Both the position numbers and the translations under genes were made by a program. Below, piece by piece: positions 17,355 through 24,023 of a stretch of 64,000 nt of DNA. The stretch is from positions 1 through 64,000 of the forward strand of contig NZ_JANKBI010000023.1 of NCBI RefSeq assembly GCF_024622195.1, written 5' to 3'. The notes under the pieces are model-generated. The model made no database searches. It worked only from the letters and a program-made list of their open reading frames with translations, and had not been told where the DNA came from. This DNA is from Murimonas intestini (GTDB taxonomy: Bacteria; Bacillota; Clostridia; Lachnospirales; Lachnospiraceae). Position 1 is the first letter of the stretch, and the number at the start of each line of letters is the position of its first letter.

Positions 17355-18440
17355 ATGTCAGAAAGAATATATAATGGAATGCTGCCTTTAATGATCGATA
17401 TGGTGTCTGCCACCGCCGGTCCGGAGGTTGGCCAGATGCTTAAAAATGCTCCCCTTGGCACAAAGCCATACAATCCTGATCTGCCCTGTTCACCGCGTGA
17501 GAACATGAAACTTCTGCTGGAGCATAAGATCCCTAAATACCTGCCCATGTCAGGCGATACATACCCCATCACTCCTGATATTGTATGTGAGCGCTCCTAT
17601 GACAATAAGACAGGTCCTGACTGGTTTGGATGCAAATGGAGCTATGAACCCGGCATAGGCGCCACCATCGTGAAACCTGGTGATGAAATGCTGGATTCTA
17701 TAGAAGACTGGCAGAATAAGATAACATTTCCTGATATAGATGCACTGGACTGGGAAGAATGTGCCCAGGGTATCGCTAAATACTATGACGATAACCGTAT
17801 GTCAGACTGGTGGTTCCAGGTAGGCCTCTTTGAAAGGCTCCACTCTCTGCTGGGCATGCAGAACGCTCTGGAATCCCTGATCATTGATGAAGACGAGGTC
17901 GCTGAGTTCTTTGACGCCCTGACTGAACATAAGATCCGCGTTATCAGAAAGCTTACCAGCCATTTCCGCGTGGAGATGATCTGTTACCATGATGACTGGG
18001 GCTACAACAAAGACGGCTTCATACCTCCGGAGCTCTTCAAGAGGCTGATCGCGCCAAACCTGAAGAAAATCGTGCGCGCAGCGCATGAAGGCGGCGCTTA
18101 CTTCAACATGCATTCTGACGGACGTATAGAGCGCTACATCCCCTATATGATCGAGGCTGGCGTAGACATGTGGAATCCGGCACAGACCGTAAATGACCTG
18201 GCCGCTATCAAGCGTGAGTACGGTGACCGTCTTGTATTAAACGGCGCCATGGATGAAGGCTGGACAAATGACCCTGCCGCAGATGAAGAAAAGCTTCGCG
18301 CTTATGTCCGCGACAAAGTAGATCTTCTGGGTGCGGGAGGCGGTTATCTGGCAAGCCCCGGAACTTTCAACGGGCGCAACAAAGCAATCATGACAGATGA
18401 ACTCCGCAAATATGGAAGACATTTCTACGACGGCAAATAA
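17355..18440 (+). CDS. Uroporphyrinogen decarboxylase-like protein (corrinoid methyltransferase superfamily)
   Basis: 361 residues with the UroD-family fold. Recognisable parts are ENMKLLLEHKIPKYLPM near the N-terminus, EMICYHDDWGYN mid-protein, FNMHSDGRIERYIPYMIEAGVDMWNPAQ, and the terminal GGGYLASPGTF. The HSDG motif replaces the metal-binding HxCG of MtaA/CmuA methyltransferases and O-demethylases, so the zinc site is altered. True HemE motifs are lacking and no haem genes are near. It probably acts with the upstream transporter, possibly in demethylation, but no corrinoid protein is in the window. A GAGG site precedes the ATG. Confidence 0.85.
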   Translation: MSERIYNGMLPLMIDMVSATAGPEVGQMLKNAPLGTKPYNPDLPCSPRENMKLLLEHKIPKYLPMSGDTYPITPDIVCERSYDNKTGPDWFGCKWSYEPGIGATIVKPGDEMLDSIEDWQNKITFPDIDALDWEECAQGIAKYYDDNRMSDWWFQVGLFERLHSLLGMQNALESLIIDEDEVAEFFDALTEHKIRVIRKLTSHFRVEMICYHDDWGYNKDGFIPPELFKRLIAPNLKKIVRAAHEGGAYFNMHSDGRIERYIPYMIEAGVDMWNPAQTVNDLAAIKREYGDRLVLNGAMDEGWTNDPAADEEKLRAYVRDKVDLLGAGGGYLASPGTFNGRNKAIMTDELRKYGRHFYDGK

Positions 18441-18460
18441 TCATATAAGACCCGTCTGAT

Positions 18461-18528
18461 CAGTCAAAGGCCACCGCAGCCTGCTGCGTGGTCTTTGACT
18501 GAAGTCTTTTATTGAGTTTTTTTTTGAT
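18461..18528 (+). terminator. Intrinsic terminator after the UroD-like gene
   Basis: CAGTCAAAGGCCACCGCAG (18461-18479) pairs with the strand ending TCTTTGACTG at 18501, a stem of about 18 bp. T-rich tracts follow, including nine T near 18517-18525. Confidence 0.85.
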
Positions 18529-18550
18529 TCAATTTTTTACACAATTTTTA

Positions 18551-18578
18551 TTGACTAATCTCCAAAATGAGATATAAT
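18551..18578 (+). promoter_or_regulatory. Promoter of tRNA-Gly
   Basis: TTGACT (18551-18556), a 16-base spacer and a perfect TATAAT (18573-18578) end 8 bases before the tRNA. Confidence 0.8.
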
Positions 18579-18586
18579 AGAAACAT

Positions 18587-18656
18587 GCAGATATAGTTCA
18601 TCGGTAGAACGCTAGCTTCCCAAGCTGGAGAGACGGGTTCGATTCCCGCTATCTGC
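18587..18656 (+). tRNA. tRNA-Gly (anticodon CCC)
   Basis: The acceptor arms GCAGATA and TATCTGC pair fully. The D arm GTTC/GAAC, anticodon arm CTAGC/GCTGG with loop TTCCCAA, and T loop TTCGATT are all present. The anticodon is CCC. The T stem has one A-C mismatch at its base. No CCA is encoded. A run of T follows directly and probably ends the transcript. Confidence 0.93.
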
Positions 18657-18805
18657 TTTTTTTGTTGCCTTCAATACCTATCCGGGTTACGGGAGAACAA
18701 TAGCTTCGGCTATCGTCCGTTTCCAGACGCCGCCCCAAAACAGCGCACCATCCAGAGTTTCGGTTACCTCGAAGACCAGCAGGGTCTGGATGCCGGAACA
18801 GCACC

Positions 18806-18896
18806 ATGACAATAATATACTTATGAAGAATTTATGGTCATCCTGACCGCTGGTATTTTACTGGTCGCAATTCTTACTTATGTGCATAAAAAATAG
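18806..18896 (+). pseudogene. Hol_Tox-like small hydrophobic toxin, frameshifted or internally started
   Basis: From the ATG at 18834 a 20-residue peptide reads MVILTAGILLVAILTYVHKK: one hydrophobic helix ending in basic residues, as in holin-like type I toxins (Hol_Tox). Just upstream in the same frame are codons TYEEF, also typical of the family start. The only suitable upstream ATG (18806) is one base out of frame. Removing one base from the AATAATATA run would give a 29-residue toxin starting MTIYTYEEF. So this is either a frameshifted relic or a toxin using the internal ATG. The antisense RNA described next overlaps its 3' end. Confidence 0.45.
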
Positions 18897-19021
18897 CCGT
18901 CCTGCCCTAGCAAAGCTGACGACTATTTTTTAGTTAACACCTTTCGCCAGAGCGGGTGATGTGCACTCACCTTCCGGCTGTTCTGTTAAGTATATTATAG
19001 CAAAATATACATAAATGTCAA
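18886..19021 (-). ncRNA. Putative antisense antitoxin RNA with consensus promoter (RatA-like)
   Basis: On the minus strand a fully consensus promoter is present: TTGACA (19021-19016), a 16-base spacer and TATAAT (18999-18994). Transcription would start near 18987 and stop at the hairpin 18931-18888, giving an RNA of about 100 nt with no plausible ORF. It runs convergent to the toxin-like frame and covers its 3' end, the arrangement of txpA/RatA type I systems. Function is inferred from the arrangement. Confidence 0.55.
18888..18931. terminator. Bidirectional terminator shared by toxin mRNA and antisense RNA
   Basis: AAAAAATAGCCGTC (18888-18901) and GACGACTATTTTTT (18918-18931) form a 14-bp stem with one mismatch. 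Both strands therefore end in a U-run. The left arm includes the last codons and stop of the toxin frame. A very similar hairpin lies at 23041-23088. Confidence 0.75.
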
Positions 19022-19060
19022 CACTGTAAAACCGGCCCCTGCGCCAACAGAGACCGGAAT

Positions 19061-19087
19061 GTTACTGTTCACTCCGTGACCAGTAAC
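19061..19087. repeat. 27-nt palindromic intergenic repeat, GTTACTG/CAGTAAC type
   Basis: Arms of 12 bases, GTTACTGTTCAC and GTGACCAGTAAC, flank a TCC centre and match with a single mismatch. Same family as 8007-8033. It lies between the antisense RNA promoter and the MATE gene end. Confidence 0.6.
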
Positions 19088-19154
19088 GTTTGTATAAACT
19101 GAGCTGCTGTTTTGACCCCTGATTGGCTCTGATCCGTTCTATAGAAGGGGTATT

Positions 19155-20513
19155 CTATTGTGCAGCTTTATTTATCTTGAACTGCGTCCCTTTCATAAGC
19201 AGGACACAGGACAGGGCAAGTGTGAGTATGGCGGATGACGGAAGTGCGTACCAAACCCCGTCCAACCCGTAAATTTTGGTGAGTACCAACAGAAGGGGAA
19301 GAAACCCGATCACATAATTGCATAAGGCCAGCAGCAAGGATGTCCATTTCCTGCCCACTGCCTGAAAGTAGGCGGCCTGTACATACTGAGGCCCACTGAA
19401 CAAAAGCCCGGAATTTATAATGGTCAGTATTCGTGTCCCTAAGTCAGCGACTTGTGTATCTGACACAAAAATCCGCAGAATTTCATTTGAAAACAAAAAG
19501 GTAATGACACACACAGCGATACCGTAGCCAACCGATACACAGGAAGAAAGTTTCAGCGCCTCCCTCACTCTATCCGGTCTCCTAGCGCCTTTATTATACC
19601 CTATGACAGGCTGCAGCCCCTGGGTGAGCCCGGTAATGGGGATCAGAAAAAATGTATAGATCTTGCTGGCAATCCCATAAGCGCTTATGGGCAGGGTTCC
19701 CCCGTAAGCCTTCAGGAAACGGTTAATTATAATAATAGACAAACTCATCCCTGACATTTGTATGAACGAAGGAATACCAATGAGAAGAATCTCACTGATC
19801 AATTTTCTGTCCGGGATAAAATGGCGCAGGGACAAGTGAAGGACACTCTTACCTGAAAGAAAGAAATAGTAAATACTCATCCCCATTGAAATGCACTGGG
19901 AGAGTACAGTTGCCGCCGCTGCCCCGGTCACGCCCCAATGAAGCGCCAGAATAAATATAAAATCCAGTACAACATTAGTTACCATTGGAATCAGCCAGAT
20001 GAGCATTGCATAGGTACTGCTGCCCTCTGCCCGGATCAGGCTGGAAAAACCGGTGCTTGTTACAGCTCCTATCAATATAATCTTCGTATACGCTCCTGCA
20101 TAGGGCAGAAGCTCTTCTGTGATTCCCATCATAAGCAGAAGATCGTCTAAAAAAAGCAGGCCCATAACCGTAGTGAGGATGGCCATGGTATAAAATACTA
20201 AAAAGGTATTTGCAGCCGTCTTGTTGGCTTTCTCGTAATTTTTCTCTCCCAGGGCCCTGGACATGACAGAGGCCCCTCCGCTGCCCAAGGTGGAGGACAC
20301 TGCTGACAGAAACAGGAACAAGGGAAAGGATACGGACACTCCGCCGATGGCATTGATACCTGCCCCTAACGAAATAAATAAGGTATCAAAAATATTGTAT
20401 AAATTATATGCCATTACACCAACAATGGACGGTATGGTCATGCTCCGCAGCAGTTTTCCCACGGGTGCTGTCCCCAGATCAGCCTGATGATCCTTTTTCA
20501 TTGTTCCGGTCAT
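19155..20513 (-). CDS. MATE-family multidrug/cation antiporter
   Basis: 452 residues with about twelve membrane helices and the two MatE repeats. Typical segments are ATIPSIVG-like TIPSIVGVMAYNLYNIFDT near the start, SRALGEKNYEKANKTAANT after TM2-3, and PITGLTQGLQPVIGYNKGA in the second half. These proteins export cationic compounds or metabolites driven by Na+ or H+. The ATG shares an ATGA overlap with the phosphotransferase stop, so the two are translationally coupled. Confidence 0.93.
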   Translation of the reverse strand: MTGTMKKDHQADLGTAPVGKLLRSMTIPSIVGVMAYNLYNIFDTLFISLGAGINAIGGVSVSFPLFLFLSAVSSTLGSGGASVMSRALGEKNYEKANKTAANTFLVFYTMAILTTVMGLLFLDDLLLMMGITEELLPYAGAYTKIILIGAVTSTGFSSLIRAEGSSTYAMLIWLIPMVTNVVLDFIFILALHWGVTGAAAATVLSQCISMGMSIYYFFLSGKSVLHLSLRHFIPDRKLISEILLIGIPSFIQMSGMSLSIIIINRFLKAYGGTLPISAYGIASKIYTFFLIPITGLTQGLQPVIGYNKGARRPDRVREALKLSSCVSVGYGIAVCVITFLFSNEILRIFVSDTQVADLGTRILTIINSGLLFSGPQYVQAAYFQAVGRKWTSLLLALCNYVIGFLPLLLVLTKIYGLDGVWYALPSSAILTLALSCVLLMKGTQFKINKAAQ

Positions 20514-21517
20514 CTTTTATTTTCCAATGCTTTCAAACATTTTTTTATCTGTCTCTTTGCCCATGCACCCTGCAGCCTGGAATACACAAATCCATACCGG
20601 AAGGTTTCTGCTGCCATGATCACTGCAATATACAGGCGATAGAGCTGGTATCTTTTTACATCCTCCTGTGTATAGGCTGTCCGGCGGCTGGCTTTTAGAT
20701 AGCTCTCCAGAAAAGCCTTCTCCCTGCGGATATCATCCACAAAAACAAAGGCCGTGGGAAAATCTGCAAGGGGATCACCCCAAAAGGCACGTTCAAAATC
20801 AAGGATCCCCTCAATCTGGTACCCCTTTTCAGTCTCTTTTACAAAAACATTCCCGTCATGGCAGTCATACTCCACAAGGGAGGGTGCCGCCAGATCATGC
20901 AGATATTTTTCATTGGCCTTCAGGGCCTTTTCAATCCTTTCGTAAGGAATACGGACTTTGTGTCCCCTGGCATCCTGTAAAAGCTGCCCAAACATATGGA
21001 AAAAGGCATCCTTCCAGGTCTGATACTGCTGTTTGGGATCCTGGCTGAAATATCCGTAGTAAGAACCCGTGATCTCATGGATCTGGGCCAGATACTCTGC
21101 AAGCCTTCTTTTGATCTGCTCCAGATTCTCTTTATCCATCTTCCTGGATGCCTTTGCTAAGGCAGTTCCTGTAAGGGCAGTCATAAAAAAGTAGTTGCTC
21201 TTAATATGTTTCTTGCTGAAATCATACGCAAGGACCGTGGGAACCGGCACACTTGTTTTTTCTTTGATCATTCTGTAACATGCCACCTCTGTTGGCATGA
21301 TATCTCTTTCATATGTTAACAGAGGGGTTCCGGAAATCACGCCCACCTTTAAAACAATCTTCTCCTTCTCCCCTGCCCGGCTGATGAGATAGATGGCATT
21401 GAACATGCCGCCTTTTAATTCTTCAATGTGCGTGACCTGATGGGAATCCTTAAAATTAATTTTCACGAGATTTTTTATTTCCTGGTCCGTGAGCAAATTT
21501 TTTGTCCTGCTTTTCAT
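20510..21517 (-). CDS. APH-family phosphotransferase (aminoglycoside/choline kinase-like)
   Basis: 335 residues with the protein-kinase-like APH fold. The nucleotide-binding lobe spans about 20-120. The catalytic loop is YDCHDGNVFV, where families usually have HxDxxxxN; here His-Asp-Gly-Asn keeps Asp and Asn. The metal-binding DFERAFWGDPLADF follows. It could phosphorylate an aminoglycoside, a macrolide, homoserine or another small alcohol. The ATGA overlap with a MATE exporter suggests linked handling of one compound: modification and export. Resistance is only a possibility. No promoter was clear upstream. Confidence 0.88.
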   Translation of the reverse strand: MKSRTKNLLTDQEIKNLVKINFKDSHQVTHIEELKGGMFNAIYLISRAGEKEKIVLKVGVISGTPLLTYERDIMPTEVACYRMIKEKTSVPVPTVLAYDFSKKHIKSNYFFMTALTGTALAKASRKMDKENLEQIKRRLAEYLAQIHEITGSYYGYFSQDPKQQYQTWKDAFFHMFGQLLQDARGHKVRIPYERIEKALKANEKYLHDLAAPSLVEYDCHDGNVFVKETEKGYQIEGILDFERAFWGDPLADFPTAFVFVDDIRREKAFLESYLKASRRTAYTQEDVKRYQLYRLYIAVIMAAETFRYGFVYSRLQGAWAKRQIKKCLKALENKR

Positions 21518-21633
21518 TAGTCCTGATCTCTCCTTGATTTCTCGTAAGCATCATTCTACCTTACGGTATCATAAAGTTTCATTATGTACTATTTTCACAG
21601 AGGACATTTTCTTATGCTCATGGGACATATTTC

Positions 21634-22644
21634 TCATTCATGTGGGCGGGCATATATTTTCCGGTATGCTGCAGGCGTCATATGGAAAACCGCACAAAAC
21701 CTTTTATAAAATCCAGCTGTACTTTGGTAGCCTACGGTTCTGGCAATCTCTTCAACCTGAATATCGGATTCATTCAAAAGCTCTGCCGCTCTCTCCATCC
21801 GTGTTTTCCAGAGAATATCTGTAAATGTACCGCCGGATAACTCCGTGATTTTCCGCCGAAGCTGCCTGCTGCTGTAGCCGAGCAGTTTTGCCGCTTCCTC
21901 AAGATTGGCATTGCGGATATTCTTTTGAATGTAAGCAGAAACCTTTTGTAACAGGTTTTCATTTGACTGTTCCGGTATACTGCGGCCCAGGGTGATCAGA
22001 AGCAGCTCAACCAAACACTTTACAGCCGGGTTCTGCAGGGCAGTTCCCCAGTAAGCTTCATGAAGAAGATCATACATATATGATTTTATAGAATAACTAA
22101 CAAGGGAAGTTTTGGCAAAAATATAGATCTTGTTTTTGACTTTTAAATATTCCGTTATAGATTCCTGACTGCTTTTTTCCTGTTCCAGTTCATCTGTAAT
22201 CTGTTTCATCATGGGATTGGGTATAATGATTTTTAAAATAAGATCTGTTTCAGAACACGGCAGTATGGCATGTACGGTCCCCGGGTTCAAAATACACAAA
22301 TTCCCTTCTGACATAATCAGTTCCTGCGCTTCTCCGGCTATCCTCTGCCTGCATGTTCCCTGCCATACATAGATCATTTCATAGAAATCATGACTGTGAT
22401 AATACGGTACCAGGCAGGTGGTATGCTTTCTGATGCTAAACTCTGCCGATACCCGGACAATGGCTTCCCGTATAGAAAAATCATAGGCCTCCGTAATCCC
22501 ACGCAGTCCATCTCTCTTCATTGTTTCAATAAGATATGCTGGATCACCCAATTCCCGGTTAATGGATGCTTCCAGCCCTTCTGTGATTCTGTAAGCATCC
22601 TTTTTTTCCTGTTCTGCAAAAATTTCTTCTAATTTTTTATCCAT
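21634..22644 (-). CDS. AraC-family transcriptional regulator with cupin sensor domain
   Basis: 336 residues. The N-terminal half holds a cupin-like effector domain with YYHSHDFYEMIYVWQGTCRQRI, the pattern of AraC-type arabinose/sugar sensors. The C-terminal 100 residues hold two helix-turn-helix units: NLEEAAKLLGYSSRQLRRKITE and VEEIARTVGYQSTAGFYKRFCAVFHMTPAAYRK. The first codons overlap the stop of the upstream phage-tail-like gene by 8 bases. It is followed, 116 bases on, by the phosphotransferase/MATE pair, which are candidate targets. Effector unknown. Confidence 0.92.
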   Translation of the reverse strand: MDKKLEEIFAEQEKKDAYRITEGLEASINRELGDPAYLIETMKRDGLRGITEAYDFSIREAIVRVSAEFSIRKHTTCLVPYYHSHDFYEMIYVWQGTCRQRIAGEAQELIMSEGNLCILNPGTVHAILPCSETDLILKIIIPNPMMKQITDELEQEKSSQESITEYLKVKNKIYIFAKTSLVSYSIKSYMYDLLHEAYWGTALQNPAVKCLVELLLITLGRSIPEQSNENLLQKVSAYIQKNIRNANLEEAAKLLGYSSRQLRRKITELSGGTFTDILWKTRMERAAELLNESDIQVEEIARTVGYQSTAGFYKRFCAVFHMTPAAYRKIYARPHE

Positions 22645-22954
22645 TGCCGATTACATTCACCTGTTCCCCAACATCATTAATTGTCTGATACATGTTTTTC
22701 AGGAAATCCATGTCTCTCACAAATAATCCCTCAATTATTTTAGGAGTTATCATTTCTAACTCTCCTAACTTAGTTATCACCTTAGACAAGAGTACCACTG
22801 ACATATACTCCGGATTACTAAGTACCCTGGGGGCACGCGCAGCCTCTATCTCATCAGCGGCAGTTGCCAATCTCATTTTTCCGTCCCTGTGGATCTGTCC
22901 CCTGTTGTCTATGTATCCTCCCGGCAGTTTAAAATCATATTCTGTTTGAATCAT
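22637..22954 (-). CDS. Small conserved protein resembling phage tail assembly proteins (orphan)
   Basis: 105 residues, starting at an ATG preceded by GGGAGGGAT. The sequence has the pattern seen in small tail-assembly proteins of contractile-tail phages and phage-like injection systems: an N-terminal FKLPGGYIDNRGQIHRDGKM strand pair, then MRLATAADEI and a helix ARAPRVLSNPEYMSVVLLSK with VITKLG. It ends EGLFVRDMDFLKNMYQ. No other phage or injection-system gene is nearby. Its 3' end overlaps the AraC gene by 8 bases, so it is co-transcribed with a regulator. The family match is from memory and uncertain. Confidence 0.6.
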   Translation of the reverse strand: MIQTEYDFKLPGGYIDNRGQIHRDGKMRLATAADEIEAARAPRVLSNPEYMSVVLLSKVITKLGELEMITPKIIEGLFVRDMDFLKNMYQTINDVGEQVNVIGNG

Positions 22955-23040
22955 ATTATCCCTCCCGTGTCTTTTCTTTCATTATACGTCAAAACTCTCT
23001 GTCATTCTACAGCATTTATCCTTCAGCAAAAAGATATACA

Positions 23041-23088
23041 CAGAAAAAAACAGCCATCCAGCCCTTGTAAGCTGATGGCTATTTTCTG
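23041..23088 (-). terminator. Intrinsic terminator of the hydrolase gene; sequence-related to the toxin/antitoxin terminator
   Basis: AGCCATC (23052-23058) and GATGGCT (23074-23080) form the core, extended by CAGAAAA/TTTTCTG. On the minus strand a run of T follows. The stem, loop (GCCCTTGTAAGCT) and flanks closely match the hairpin at 18888-18931, hinting that it is a leftover from another copy of the toxin-antitoxin module. Confidence 0.7.
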
Positions 23089-23111
23089 AATTTTGTACTG
23101 ACACATTTTCG

Positions 23112-23942
23112 TCAGGAAACAGTGGGGACTTCTCCTTTTACAGCGCCAAGAAAGATCCTGTTGAACTTTTCCAGCTCATCATACACAATGCCGTGTCCGC
23201 TGTTTGCCAGGTTATACAGCTTTGAACCTTTTATTCCCTTCTGCTGGATCATTGCCAGGTCGTTTGACACGACTGTGTCTTTTGCGCCATGGATGATTAC
23301 TGTGGGCACATTGACACACGCCAGGTCTGCCCTTCCGTCCTCATCCCTGAGAGAGCAGGCCGCCTTGATCGTCCCCACGCCGGAGGCTTCCATGGCAATA
23401 TCCTGGAACCAGTCTTTAATCTGCTCGCTCTGGGCAGATGCAAAGAGCTGCTTGTGGCTGAACGTCCAAGCCAGCTTTGCCCTGTCTGTGCGTGCCTGGC
23501 AGATCAACTGATCCACATATTCTCTTGTAAGACCGTAAGGAAATCCTTCCCTCCTGGTCCAGGACGGGGCTGCTGCAGAGAGCAGGATTAATTTTTTTAC
23601 TCCATATCCCCTGCAGCAGTTCATGTACCGAAGCACGATTGCCCCGCCCATGGAAAATCCCACCAGGATAAAATCTTTCAGATCCAGGGCACAGACCACC
23701 TCATAGATATCATTTGCCATCCTGTCATAAGAATAACCCCGGGCAGGCGTATCTGAGGCTCCGAAGCCTCTTAGATCTAAAGCTGTCACCCTGTACCCCA
23801 GGTCCAGCAGACAGTTGATCTGGTACTCATACATTTTGTGGGAAAGCGGCCATCCGTGAACAAGGAGGACCGTCTGCTTTCCCTTGGGGTTATAATCATA
23901 TACAGCTACTTTTACACCATCTGACACTTCTACAAAAAACAT
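23112..23942 (-). CDS. Alpha/beta hydrolase (haloperoxidase/arylesterase-like)
   Basis: 276 residues. The fold markers are HGWPLSHKMYEYQ (oxyanion region), LDLRGFGASDTPARGYSYD, the nucleophile elbow GFSMGGAIV, the acid in HGAKDTVVSND and the histidine in LANSGHGIVYDE. This is the arrangement of non-haem haloperoxidase-like esterases and C-C bond hydrolases. An AAAGGAGAAA site precedes the ATG. It is the last gene of its strand before its own terminator. It follows the large oxidoreductase gene by 81 bases and could act on the same substrate chain; that is inference. Confidence 0.88.
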   Translation of the reverse strand: MFFVEVSDGVKVAVYDYNPKGKQTVLLVHGWPLSHKMYEYQINCLLDLGYRVTALDLRGFGASDTPARGYSYDRMANDIYEVVCALDLKDFILVGFSMGGAIVLRYMNCCRGYGVKKLILLSAAAPSWTRREGFPYGLTREYVDQLICQARTDRAKLAWTFSHKQLFASAQSEQIKDWFQDIAMEASGVGTIKAACSLRDEDGRADLACVNVPTVIIHGAKDTVVSNDLAMIQQKGIKGSKLYNLANSGHGIVYDELEKFNRIFLGAVKGEVPTVS

Positions 23943-24023
23943 AATGGAATTTCTCCTTTTAAAAATAAAGTCCTATTCCAATATATGCATTGTGCCCCAT
24001 GTATTACTAATATTTGCTGATAT

